33,255 bases of DNA from Candidatus Nitrosocosmicus sp. Lineage in GTDB: Archaea > Thermoproteota > Nitrososphaeria > Nitrososphaerales > Nitrososphaeraceae. Where the stretch lies: the NCBI GenBank assembly GCA_025934495.1, contig JAICXY010000033.1:1-33255 (forward strand), read 5' to 3'. Numbering within the stretch: position 1 is the first letter of the stretch; the number at the start of each line of letters is the position of its first letter. The notes beneath the pieces were generated by a model. The model was not told the origin of the DNA, did no database searches, and saw nothing but the letters and a program-made list of their open reading frames with translations. Below, piece by piece: positions 26,887 to 33,255 of this stretch. A program made the position numbers and the translations under genes.

Positions 26887-26894
26887 ATATAAAA
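26887..26894. promoter_or_regulatory. TATA-like element between pyrE and LarA-like gene
   Basis: The near-symmetrical ATATAAAA is centred about 28 nt before the pyrE ATG at 26918 and about 31 nt before the LarA-like ATG at 26859 on the other strand. Archaeal TATA boxes are typically about 26-27 nt before the transcription start, so it could serve both directions. This is a positional inference. Confidence 0.4.
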
Positions 26895-26917
26895 TAAAAT
26901 GTAAAGTTTGTTTAATT

Positions 26918-27556
26918 ATGCCCATAGAAGCAGAAAAAGAAGAAAATAATAACAAATCTTTATTAAAGGATTTAATTTTATTTTTACAGACAAAAGAAGC
27001 CATTAAGATTGGAAATTTTACTTTATCAAGTGGAAAAAAAAGTAAGTTTTATATTGATTTGAGAATTTTACAAAGCTATCCAAAATATTTTAGAATCAGT
27101 ATTTTTCTATTTAAAAAATATATTATGGATAATATAGGCATGGATAATTTTGAATATATTTGTTCTATTCCAACATCTGGAACTATTTTTGGTGCTTCTC
27201 TAGCCTATGAACTATTTAAACCCCATATTTACGTTAGAAAAAATACAAAGAATTACGGAACACAAAAAACTTTTGAAGGTGATTTCGTTTCAAATTCTAA
27301 AATACTATTTATAGATGATGTTATAACTACGGGTAATTCTTTGGCGTCTTCAATTGAACTGTTAAGAGATCGATCCATTATAAACGATATTATAGTGTTT
27401 GTTGATAGGAAACAAGGCACAGATATTTTGAAAGAATATAAATTAAAAATTCATAAAATTATTTCTATTAGCGAGATTTTTGAAATTTTATATCTAAATA
27501 ATAGAATAAAAGAGAAATTTTATTATGAGTTAAAAAATGAAATAGAAAAAATTTAA
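26918..27556 (+). CDS. pyrE: Orotate phosphoribosyltransferase
   Basis: Makes OMP from orotate and PRPP in pyrimidine synthesis. Visible motifs are FTLSSGKKSKFYIDLR, where orotate and PRPP bind, YICSIPTSGTIFGASLAYE, VRKNTKNYGTQKTFEG, and the PRPP signature ILFIDDVITTGNS. The 212-residue length from ATG 26918 is normal. The frame is open from 26870, but the extra 16 residues (MNEKATYKIKCKVC) are atypical and would begin 10 nt from the divergent LarA-like gene; a TATA-like element sits about 28 nt before 26918, so I chose that start. Its 3' end overlaps the convergent TBP gene by 4 nt. It adds to the pyrimidine enzymes elsewhere in this window. Confidence 0.9.
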   Translation: MPIEAEKEENNNKSLLKDLILFLQTKEAIKIGNFTLSSGKKSKFYIDLRILQSYPKYFRISIFLFKKYIMDNIGMDNFEYICSIPTSGTIFGASLAYELFKPHIYVRKNTKNYGTQKTFEGDFVSNSKILFIDDVITTGNSLASSIELLRDRSIINDIIVFVDRKQGTDILKEYKLKIHKIISISEIFEILYLNNRIKEKFYYELKNEIEKI

Positions 27557-28116
27557 CTTTCATAAATCATTAAATTCTTTTCTTCTAACAATATATGTAA
27601 GTTTGTTACAGCCCTGTAAACCTCAGTTTCTTTTTTAGCTCCTGTGCATACCAACTTCCCACTTGCAAATAATAAAATCACCGTTTTTGGATCAAGCATC
27701 CTATGAATTAAACCTGGAAATTGTTCAGGTTCATACATACTCCTTGGCAATATTCTGGCAGCTAGCTCTAAATGGATCTTTCCACCTAAACTCGCAGATG
27801 CTACAATATTTTGAATTTCTATTATAGGATCATTTTCTACTGGTATACCTCCTTTTCTTAATTTTTGTACTACATTTTTTACTGCTTTAATAGCTTGTTC
27901 TTCTGATTTAGCTCCTGTGCATACCATTTTACCTGAACTGAAAATCAACGTAGCTGTTTTTGGCGCTTTAAGTCTAAATACTAAACCCGGAAATTGATCT
28001 GGATGATATTCTACATCGGGAAATATTTGAGTAATCAAATTTAAATTGATAGTCTGATTAACCGTTGCAGATGCCACGACATTTTCTATACTTACCATCG
28101 GCTTTGTTTGAGGCAT
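27553..28116 (-). CDS. tbp: TATA-box binding protein
   Basis: The core archaeal transcription initiation factor is a 187-residue protein with two direct saddle repeats. Repeat 1 has IENVVASATVNQTINLN, FPGLVFRLKAPKTATLIFSSGKMVCTGAKSEEQA; repeat 2 repeats the pattern with IQNIVASASLGGKIHLE, FPGLIHRMLDPKTVILLFASGKLVCTGAK. The short acidic C-terminus ends LMIYES. Recruits TFB and RNA polymerase to promoters. Reported from ATG 28116 (MPQTKPMVSIENV); the internal ATG at 28098 (MVSIENV) is an alternative, because a TATA-like TTTATATA lies only about 17 nt before the first ATG and about 35 nt before the second. It overlaps pyrE by 4 nt. Confidence 0.95.
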   Translation of the reverse strand: MPQTKPMVSIENVVASATVNQTINLNLITQIFPDVEYHPDQFPGLVFRLKAPKTATLIFSSGKMVCTGAKSEEQAIKAVKNVVQKLRKGGIPVENDPIIEIQNIVASASLGGKIHLELAARILPRSMYEPEQFPGLIHRMLDPKTVILLFASGKLVCTGAKKETEVYRAVTNLHILLEEKNLMIYES

Positions 28117-28129
28117 ACTCTTCCATGGG

Positions 28130-28137
28130 TATATAAA
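28130..28137 (-). promoter_or_regulatory. TATA-like element upstream of tbp
   Basis: TTTATATA on the minus strand, centred 17 nt before the ATG at 28116. With the usual 26-27 nt spacing, transcription would start near 28107, which favours the second ATG (28098) or use of another TATA sequence upstream near 28148-28154. Confidence 0.35.
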
Positions 28138-28241
28138 TAGTCGTTATAAATATATATTTATTTGAATATGCAAAAAACATCAAAAATGCATACCATTTAA
28201 AGATATAAAATTATATTCAGTTTTATGGTTGTGCTTATTTG

Positions 28242-28424
28242 TTATTTTGTTTGAGAATAATTACAAACAGAACAGATTTCATATTGTTCGCCATCCAGAT
28301 GATTAAAATGTATTCCACATTCCTTGCATGTATGATGAATATCTTCAAACCCATCATCTGCCAAAAAGCCTTTACTTTCAAGGAATGAACTTTTACAATT
28401 CATGCATCTACAGCTACAAATCAT
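28242..28424 (-). CDS. Small zinc-ribbon protein
   Basis: The 60-residue protein has three CxxC pairs: C7/C10 within CRCMNCK, C33/C36 in CKECG, and C51/C54 in CSVCN, plus H31, H39, H42 in between. These would bind one or two zinc ions, the pattern of small archaeal zinc-ribbon proteins thought to contact nucleic acid or other proteins. There is no membrane or signal sequence. The start is ATG at 28424. It is divergent from the DUF192 gene 52 nt away. No family name is recognised. Confidence 0.7.
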   Translation of the reverse strand: MICSCRCMNCKSSFLESKGFLADDGFEDIHHTCKECGIHFNHLDGEQYEICSVCNYSQTK

Positions 28425-28476
28425 AAATTAAAATCAACATATAAATATAAAAATTATATCATTTAATATTGCAACA

Positions 28477-29010
28477 ATGTTAAAGTATAAAATCTCGAGT
28501 GTTTCAATATCCATCATATTAATTTACCTTTTATCTATTTTCTCCCTACTTTCTTTAAATATGGTACACTATGATCAAAAAGTTTATTCGCAAACCAACA
28601 CAAACCACACTTTTCCCTCTTATGTGAAGATAAAAGGTTTGATTATCCATGTAGATTTGGCTATAACCCCTGATCAACAAGAAAAAGGACTTTCAATTAA
28701 AAATAACTTGTCTAATAATCAAGGAATGTTATTTCCATTTAATACTCCTGGGGATTACTCTTTTTGGATGAAGGATATGAAATTTCCTCTTGATATAATA
28801 TGGATTAATTCAGATAATAAAATTGTTCATATTGAAAAAAATCTCCAACCATGTGTATTTATATTACTTTGTCCAACTTATTCACCTCCAGCAAATTCAA
28901 ATACAAAATACGTGCTTGAAGTTAATGCTGATTATACCACAAAAAACAATATTAATGTTGGAGACAAAGTTTCTTTTAATAACAACAATTCAACAAGTAG
29001 GAAAATTTAA
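28477..29010 (+). CDS. Secreted or membrane-anchored DUF192 protein
   Basis: The 177-residue protein starts with a hydrophobic segment (residues 10-30, ISIILIYLLSIFSLLSLNM) that acts as a signal or anchor, then a DUF192 domain: HVDLAITPDQQEKGLSIKNNLSNNQGMLFPF, YSFWMKDMKFPLDIIWINSDNKIVHIEKNLQPC and the C-terminal YVLEVNADYTTKNNINVGDKV. The GxLF and FWMKDM/F-LDI-W motifs are diagnostic. The family is common outside the membrane in archaea and bacteria; no biochemical role is established. The start is ATG at 28477, with a basic lead (MLKYK). Confidence 0.88.
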   Translation: MLKYKISSVSISIILIYLLSIFSLLSLNMVHYDQKVYSQTNTNHTFPSYVKIKGLIIHVDLAITPDQQEKGLSIKNNLSNNQGMLFPFNTPGDYSFWMKDMKFPLDIIWINSDNKIVHIEKNLQPCVFILLCPTYSPPANSNTKYVLEVNADYTTKNNINVGDKVSFNNNNSTSRKI

Positions 29011-29025
29011 AACAAATATCTCATT

Positions 29026-29178
29026 TCATGTTTTAAAGCCATCTACCAACTTCTTATGATAGCTGCTATTGCACTGAAATTTTACATCCTGATCATCTGG
29101 GATTATTGTTAATTTCTTCATTTTTTTATTGTCATATATCGTCTGGAAAAATTTGTAACAGGTTTTGCAAATTTGCAT
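29026..29178 (-). CDS. Possible small CxxC protein, 50 residues
   Basis: The frame from ATG 29178 to TGA 29026 gives MQICKTCYKFFQTIYDN, with a CxxC pair (C4, C7) and one later Cys (C36, QCNSS) and Lys/His-rich C-terminus. The gap would otherwise be non-coding, and it ends 15 nt past the DUF192 gene. Too short to be certain. It could be a small zinc-binding protein or a chance open frame. Confidence 0.35.
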   Translation of the reverse strand: MQICKTCYKFFQTIYDNKKMKKLTIIPDDQDVKFQCNSSYHKKLVDGFKT

Positions 29179-29311
29179 TATCTATCTTTTATTAATTTAT
29201 TTGGAATTTATTATTTTCGATATTTTAAATTTATTGAATCTATTTAACTTTTATAAGAATTGATTATTGATGTTAACACTTAAAAATAGGTGATATTGTA
29301 TTCAAGTTATT

Positions 29312-29470
29312 ATGGCTGCCCGAAAAAACACATCAAGGAAAATTCGATTATTACGAAAAGTTAAACAGAATAGACCGGTGCCAGCCTGGGTCATTATTCG
29401 AACTCACCGAAAAGTCAGAACAAATCCTAAAAGAAGGTCATGGCGTCGCTCGGATGTGAATGTTGGTTAA
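29312..29470 (+). CDS. rpl39e: 50S ribosomal protein L39e
   Basis: A very basic 52-residue protein ([20 protein letters not shown], then [27 protein letters not shown]). The motif PAWV followed by R-T and the NPKRR-WRR end are diagnostic of L39e, which lines the polypeptide exit tunnel. A TATA-like ttaaaaat lies about 26-29 nt upstream of the ATG at 29312, fitting a leaderless transcript. L31e follows after 24 nt. Confidence 0.95.
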   Translation: MAARKNTSRKIRLLRKVKQNRPVPAWVIIRTHRKVRTNPKRRSWRRSDVNVG

Positions 29471-29481
29471 TGATAAAAAAA

Positions 29482-29485
29482 GGAG
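29482..29485 (+). promoter_or_regulatory. Shine-Dalgarno site for rpl31e
   Basis: GGAG lies about 9 nt before the L31e ATG (29495). It supports internal initiation within the L39e-L31e transcript, in contrast to the leaderless-looking first gene. Confidence 0.55.
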
Positions 29486-29494
29486 AGAAAATAA

Positions 29495-29908
29495 ATGTCA
29501 AATGTTGAAGAAACAATAGCGAGGATATATACAATAAATTTTAGCAAAGCTTGGTTAACTCCAAAGCATAAGAGAACAGATAGGGTAGTAAACATGATAA
29601 AAGAATTTGCAATCAAACACATGAAAAGTACACACATAAAAATTGATCAAGAATTAAATCGATATATTTGGGAAAAAGGAAAAACCAATCCACCCAGAAA
29701 AGTTCGGGTTAGAATCGTAAAAGATGAAGATGATCAAGTTATTGTGTCATTATATGAAGATATATTAAATGAGCCATCATCTGCAGAAACAGAGATAAAA
29801 TCTGACACTGTGGCCGAAAGCAATGATGATGAGGATGAGGATAATGCTTCTGATAAATCTACCCCTTATGAAGAGAATGTCAGTAACCAAAAAACAAAAA
29901 CCAAATAA
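29495..29908 (+). CDS. rpl31e: 50S ribosomal protein L31e, with acidic tail
   Basis: The core (residues 1-90) is L31e: ETIARIYTINFSKAWLTPKHKRTDRVVNMIKEFAIKHMKS and RKVRVRIVKDEDDQVIVSLYE. The protein sits near the tunnel exit. Residues about 92-137 are a Ser/Glu/Asp-rich tail, including a GAT/GAG repeat (about 29824-29845), absent from most L31e proteins, which are about 90-100 residues. A Shine-Dalgarno-like GGAG precedes the ATG. It is cotranscribed with L39e. In many archaea eIF6 follows, but here the next gene is the convergent FtsZ-like protein. Confidence 0.93.
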   Translation: MSNVEETIARIYTINFSKAWLTPKHKRTDRVVNMIKEFAIKHMKSTHIKIDQELNRYIWEKGKTNPPRKVRVRIVKDEDDQVIVSLYEDILNEPSSAETEIKSDTVAESNDDEDEDNASDKSTPYEENVSNQKTKTK

Positions 29909-29950
29909 ACCACTTTATTTTTTAATAATTTAAGATAAATTATATATGCA

Positions 29951-30952
29951 TTATTGAATTGTTTTTGCTTCGATGTTCCTTAAATATGATATTTCTTGTA
30001 TATCTTGGTTTGTTTCAGGCTCAAAATCGAGAAAGTTTTTAATGGGTATAAACTGATTTAGAGGATCGTATGACGAAAACAATGAATTATTTGTTTTAAC
30101 CATCAAATGTATTTTGGCTAGCTTATCCGTATTGGAAATTATATTAATTTCATTATCCGACTCATTTGTGATTCTTTCAACAGTTTTTATTATACTATCA
30201 ATTTTATCTATTTTCTCTTTAGCAGGATAAATATACATAAAAGTTTTTTCTACAGTTTTTATTTCAGAATTATTGGACATTGATAAAGAATTACTAAATA
30301 CTTCTTCTATATTATCGGATTCTTTACAAGTCGCAATAATATTAAAATCACCAGGAAAACCTCTTCCATAAGATGATATGATGATATCCCTGATAGCGTT
30401 GTTGGTTATTCTAAAGCATTCCAGAAAGGATAATTCAGGATTATTTTTAAGAAATGAATTATTATCTACAATTATAGTTGAATTAGAGTAAGTGCTAACA
30501 AAAGATAATGATACACCCGAATGAAAAATTTTGCATTTTTCAAATCCAAATGGCATTATTACAAAACTAAAGATCTCTTTTTCACCATTTTTATATAATA
30601 TATTTGCCAATAGAGGAATAATAGCAATTCCTAATTTAGATGCGAGATTCCCAATTATTATTATTTTGGTATAATTATTAATTATCGAATAAATATTATC
30701 CAAGTCTTGTAAAAAGGCTTCTCTTATTTTATAAATTGGAGGATTAATCCATGATTTTGTATCAATTATTATATTTTTGGCAATGTATTTTGAATTTTTT
30801 TTTGTATTCAATAACAAATATTCAGAATTAATTTCTTTAATCACATCAAGAGTAATTTTACTTCCAGTTTCTCCGATGCCAATAATTAGAAGACTATTAC
30901 TACCGTGTCTTTGTTTATTGTTATCTGACAACCATAAAAAGAAACATGCCAA
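29951..30952 (-). CDS. Divergent FtsZ/tubulin-like protein without GTPase signature
   Basis: The 333-residue protein follows the FtsZ N-domain order. LLIIGIGETGSKITLDVI (residues 21-38) replaces the G-G-A-G loop, EYLLLNTKKNSKYIAKN matches the NTD-type strand, KIIIIGNLASKLGIAIIPLLANIL (97-120) occupies the place of the tubulin signature GGGTGTG but lacks it, and IFSFVIMPFGFEKCK with NNSFLKNN matches the later FtsZ segments. The missing phosphate-binding loop argues against GTP hydrolysis. Nitrososphaeria are known to carry an unusual FtsZ while dividing mainly with Cdv proteins; this fits that type. The start is ATG at 30952. Assignment rests on pattern alignment by eye. Confidence 0.65.
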   Translation of the reverse strand: MACFFLWLSDNNKQRHGSNSLLIIGIGETGSKITLDVIKEINSEYLLLNTKKNSKYIAKNIIIDTKSWINPPIYKIREAFLQDLDNIYSIINNYTKIIIIGNLASKLGIAIIPLLANILYKNGEKEIFSFVIMPFGFEKCKIFHSGVSLSFVSTYSNSTIIVDNNSFLKNNPELSFLECFRITNNAIRDIIISSYGRGFPGDFNIIATCKESDNIEEVFSNSLSMSNNSEIKTVEKTFMYIYPAKEKIDKIDSIIKTVERITNESDNEINIISNTDKLAKIHLMVKTNNSLFSSYDPLNQFIPIKNFLDFEPETNQDIQEISYLRNIEAKTIQ

Positions 30953-30998
30953 TGGATAAAAATGTTATAGAGTTAAAATAATTGAGTTCGTATCAATT

Positions 30999-32582
30999 TT
31001 ATGTGATTTGGATTCCTTCCAACATATGATTTGAATATCCGGTTATCTTAACCTTTATGGTATTTCCCAAAGTCAACCTGTTTTTATGATTGTTTGAACT
31101 CGTTGGGTAGATATTTTTATTAGATTTTGTAAAACTACTTTTTGAATCATTATCTTCTTTTATATTCGTTAATAAATTTTCTTTAAATTCTTTGATAATA
31201 ACTGATTTATAATATTGATTTTTCCCTTTTAATAATCCATTCTCTATTTCATCGATAAGGATATTTCCCTCCCAATTTAACCATCGGGCATTTCGCTTTT
31301 TTGCGATTTGTTTTATAATGTTATGTAGCCTTTCAGATCTTTTTAACAATAGTTCATGGTTAATTCTTTTCATTTTTGATGCCGTGGTTCCAGGTCTTGG
31401 ACTGAATTTTGATGAATTAATTATATCAGGTTCTAGATCTGTTATCATTTTTAAAGTTAATTCGAAATCATCATCAGTTTCATCTGGAAATCCTGTTATT
31501 ATGTCTGTAGCTATAGTCATATCCGGCATATTTTCTCTAAATTGTCTTACTATTTCCTTGAATGTTTTAGCGGTGTGCCCTCTTTTCATCTTTCTTAAAA
31601 CTATTTCACTGCCGCTTTGGACAGGAATGTGAATAAATTTGAATATTTTGTTACTATTTAAATAGGTATTTAACAGATCGGGTATCATATCTCTTAAATA
31701 CATTGGATTCATCATTCCAACCCTTATTTTAAAATCGCCTTCTATTTCAACGCATCTTTTTAATAATTCGGCCAAATTCGTACCAATATCTCGACCATAA
31801 CAACCATTGTCTGTGGAGGTTAGCCATATCTCCTTTGCTCCTGTTATGACATCTTGTCTAATTTGATTAAGTATTCTTCCTACTCTATAACTTTGAAGAT
31901 CACCTTTTGCTAATTTTGTTTGACAAAAAGAACACTCACTAAGACATCCGGAAGCTATCTGGATTATGCTAATTATTGGATTAATTCTAATTTTTGGAAA
32001 ATCTATCTTTTCCAATTCCGAATTTTGCAAGGATATTGTCTTTTGACCATTTAATGCGGAATTTACAATTTCAATAGTCTTATCGATGGAATTAGGACCC
32101 ATTAGGCTTGCATTGGGACTTATTTTTTCAACTAATTTCAAATCAGCCGAGGGTAGACACCCTGCTATTACTAGAGGTTTATTGTTTTCCGATAATCTTT
32201 TAATTCTGTGAATCATTTTATGTTCTGTTACATCTTTAACAGAACACGTTACTATGAGATTGATAGAAGATTTGTTTGGATTATTTGAAATTTTAAAACC
32301 ATTGTTTTTTAACTGACCTGCGATCATCTCAACATCAGAAAAACTGGCAGAACATCCATATCCTTCGATCCAAAAACTTGGTTCTTGATCGTTTTCTTGT
32401 CCATTTACTTCACCATCATCAGTATTACCTGATTTAATTTGGGATTGATTTATCGATAAATTTTCATTATTTCTATTATCCTTATTTAATAATGTGATGT
32501 TATCAATTAGTTTTGGTTTTAGCGATCTGAATGTTGTAATGCCTTTAATATTAAAATTAATATTATTCTGTGTCATGGCCAA
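30999..32582 (-). CDS. tRNA t6A37 methylthiotransferase (archaeal MiaB-like)
   Basis: Radical-SAM enzyme of 527 residues, adding a methylthio group to t6A37 of tRNA. The N-terminal UPF0004 domain has Cys77 (GYGCSAS), Cys113 (VTCSVK) and Cys142 (AGCLPS) for one 4Fe-4S cluster. The radical-SAM motif C213-xxx-C217-xx-C220 lies in GCLSECSFCQTK. Following segments include STDNGCYGRD, HIPVQSGSEIVLRKMKRGHT and DIITGFPDETDDDFE. A TRAM domain ends the protein, with an Asn/Ser/Lys-rich insert just before TLGNTIKVKITGY. The first 65 residues are a low-complexity Asn/Gln/Asp-rich extension, so the true start may be internal. It precedes the FtsZ-like gene by 46 nt on the same strand. Confidence 0.9.
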   Translation of the reverse strand: MAMTQNNINFNIKGITTFRSLKPKLIDNITLLNKDNRNNENLSINQSQIKSGNTDDGEVNGQENDQEPSFWIEGYGCSASFSDVEMIAGQLKNNGFKISNNPNKSSINLIVTCSVKDVTEHKMIHRIKRLSENNKPLVIAGCLPSADLKLVEKISPNASLMGPNSIDKTIEIVNSALNGQKTISLQNSELEKIDFPKIRINPIISIIQIASGCLSECSFCQTKLAKGDLQSYRVGRILNQIRQDVITGAKEIWLTSTDNGCYGRDIGTNLAELLKRCVEIEGDFKIRVGMMNPMYLRDMIPDLLNTYLNSNKIFKFIHIPVQSGSEIVLRKMKRGHTAKTFKEIVRQFRENMPDMTIATDIITGFPDETDDDFELTLKMITDLEPDIINSSKFSPRPGTTASKMKRINHELLLKRSERLHNIIKQIAKKRNARWLNWEGNILIDEIENGLLKGKNQYYKSVIIKEFKENLLTNIKEDNDSKSSFTKSNKNIYPTSSNNHKNRLTLGNTIKVKITGYSNHMLEGIQIT

Positions 32583-33116
32583 TATACTTTCTCTGTATTT
32601 ATGTTAATACTGACAATTAATAGAAGTTTCTACTATCATTAGATTTTTTAAGGGTATAAATTCCAATATTAAAATAACTACAAATAAAAATCGGCTCTGT
32701 TAACTTAAGGTTTTTCTAGAATAATTAGTTTATTCAAATATCTATTTCCACTCAATTTCAATAAAATCATAATATTTTGAGCACAATATAATCAATTTAA
32801 TTTACAAAAATTTGTAGAAATTTATTTTATCATTGATAGCAGGTATGATGGAAATTTCAAAGATAATACCTATTACAACTGCTTAAAGAACATGCAAAGT
32901 ATGTTGAAAGAAATCAGATAAATTTATTGGTACATCCAAAATAGATAAAATAATGCGATTTATTCCCCATCTTATTCCTATTCTTGTTAATAATAAAAAT
33001 TACCCACTAATTTCCAACAACTGATTTAAACACCGTAAGAATCAACAGAACATAAATTTATTCTTTATGATATTCTGAAATCCACATTTATCCATTAATA
33101 TTTATTTATCTCTATA
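32583..33116. other. 534-nt non-coding stretch before an insertion sequence
   Basis: No plausible protein-coding frame was found on either strand. It should hold the promoter of the methylthiotransferase, and contains the first copy of a 17-bp IS-end-like repeat at 32693-32709. The rest is AT-rich without recognisable features. Confidence 0.6.
32693..32709 (+). repeat. 17-bp direct repeat copy 1 (IS-end-like)
   Basis: GGCTCTGTTAACTTAAG, identical and in the same orientation as 33117-33133, 424 nt away. The sequence after it is unrelated to the sequence after copy 2, and no transposase follows, so this may be a leftover IS end. Confidence 0.8.
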
Positions 33117-33133
33117 GGCTCTGTTAACTTAAG
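33117..33133 (+). repeat. 17-bp direct repeat copy 2, probable left IS end
   Basis: GGCTCTGTTAACTTAAG, of the GGCTCTGTT type common at IS6-family ends. A transposase-like frame starts 36 nt after it. Confidence 0.75.
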
Positions 33134-33168
33134 AAAAAGCTATAGCTAAAAACTTGTTATAACATATA

Positions 33169-33255
33169 TTGAAATATCAAAGACAAAGAACCAAGCCAAA
33201 AGATATAGCTTATTCTCTATATCTTTACTTTCTAGGTCTCTCTTATAGAAGCACC
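33169..33255 (+). CDS. Partial IS6-like transposase N-terminus
   Basis: Twenty-nine codons from TTG at 33169 to the window end read KYQRQRTKPKDIAYSLYLYFLGLSYRST (start codon read as Met). The pattern of a basic lead followed by a helix and LYFLGLSYR-ST matches the N-terminal helix-turn-helix region of IS6/IS240-like transposases. An in-frame stop lies at 33160-33162, so TTG is the only usable start. There are no stops or shifts in the visible part, so this element may be intact and recent. Confidence 0.6.
   Translation, partial: MKYQRQRTKPKDIAYSLYLYFLGLSYRST

Larger units (their letters stand above)
33117..33255 (+). mobile_element. Left end of an IS6-like insertion sequence, truncated by window
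   Basis: Begins with the terminal repeat at 33117-33133 and contains the transposase start. The right end is outside the window, so completeness and target duplication cannot be judged. Confidence 0.65.

Overview
This window looks like part of a chromosome of an AT-rich archaeon, most likely an ammonia-oxidising-type Nitrososphaeria (Thaumarchaeota); the species cannot be fixed from sequence alone. The archaeal signature genes are archaeal-type AlaRS and AspRS, GatCAB, TBP, L39e and L31e, fibrillarin with Nop5, PurP, archaeal ornithine cyclodeaminase, an archaeal-type MiaB-like enzyme and a divergent FtsZ-like protein. Several starts fit leaderless transcription, with a TATA-like element about 26-28 nt upstream of the start codon. 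TTG and GTG starts are common.

Layout. 1-1464: a partial secreted protein, a frameshifted MCM-like helicase relic and tRNA-Ser(GCU), all on the minus strand. 1607-4381: a stand-alone RAM (AsnC ligand-binding) protein, a PLP enzyme, a degenerate RecA/KaiC-like ATPase and a small membrane protein. 4465-9177: a mostly plus-strand nucleotide-metabolism block (thymidylate kinase, HD phosphohydrolase, UMP-kinase-like protein, TatA, PurP). 9435-14268: AlaRS and thioredoxin (minus), then AspRS (plus). 14269-14816: an AT-rich gap with a perfect 16-bp inverted repeat. 14817-21396: a nitroreductase, the gatC-gatA-gatB operon, archaeal ornithine cyclodeaminase, a small unknown protein and a second HD protein. 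21397-23551: a graveyard of IS5-type transposase relics. 23552-29908: fibrillarin, Nop5, a LarA-like protein, PyrE, TBP, a zinc-ribbon protein, a DUF192 protein, L39e and L31e. 29951-32582: a divergent FtsZ-like protein and a tRNA methylthiotransferase. 32583-33255: a non-coding stretch with two direct copies of an IS terminus; the second begins an IS6-like element that runs off the window.

How the genes fit together. Most of the window is core information processing: tRNA charging, including the Asp/Glu-tRNA amidotransferase, alongside an AspRS that has lost the residues associated with discrimination; tRNA and rRNA modification; ribosomal proteins; and TBP. It is mixed with pyrimidine and purine synthesis. 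The unusual parts are decayed or degenerate ATPases/GTPases (MCM relic, RecA-like, FtsZ-like), short tandem repeats inserted inside conserved housekeeping proteins, and old and recent insertion sequences. I did not find a convincing new defence or biosynthetic system. The best leads are the degenerate RecA-like and FtsZ-like proteins and the 116-bp inverted-repeat element.
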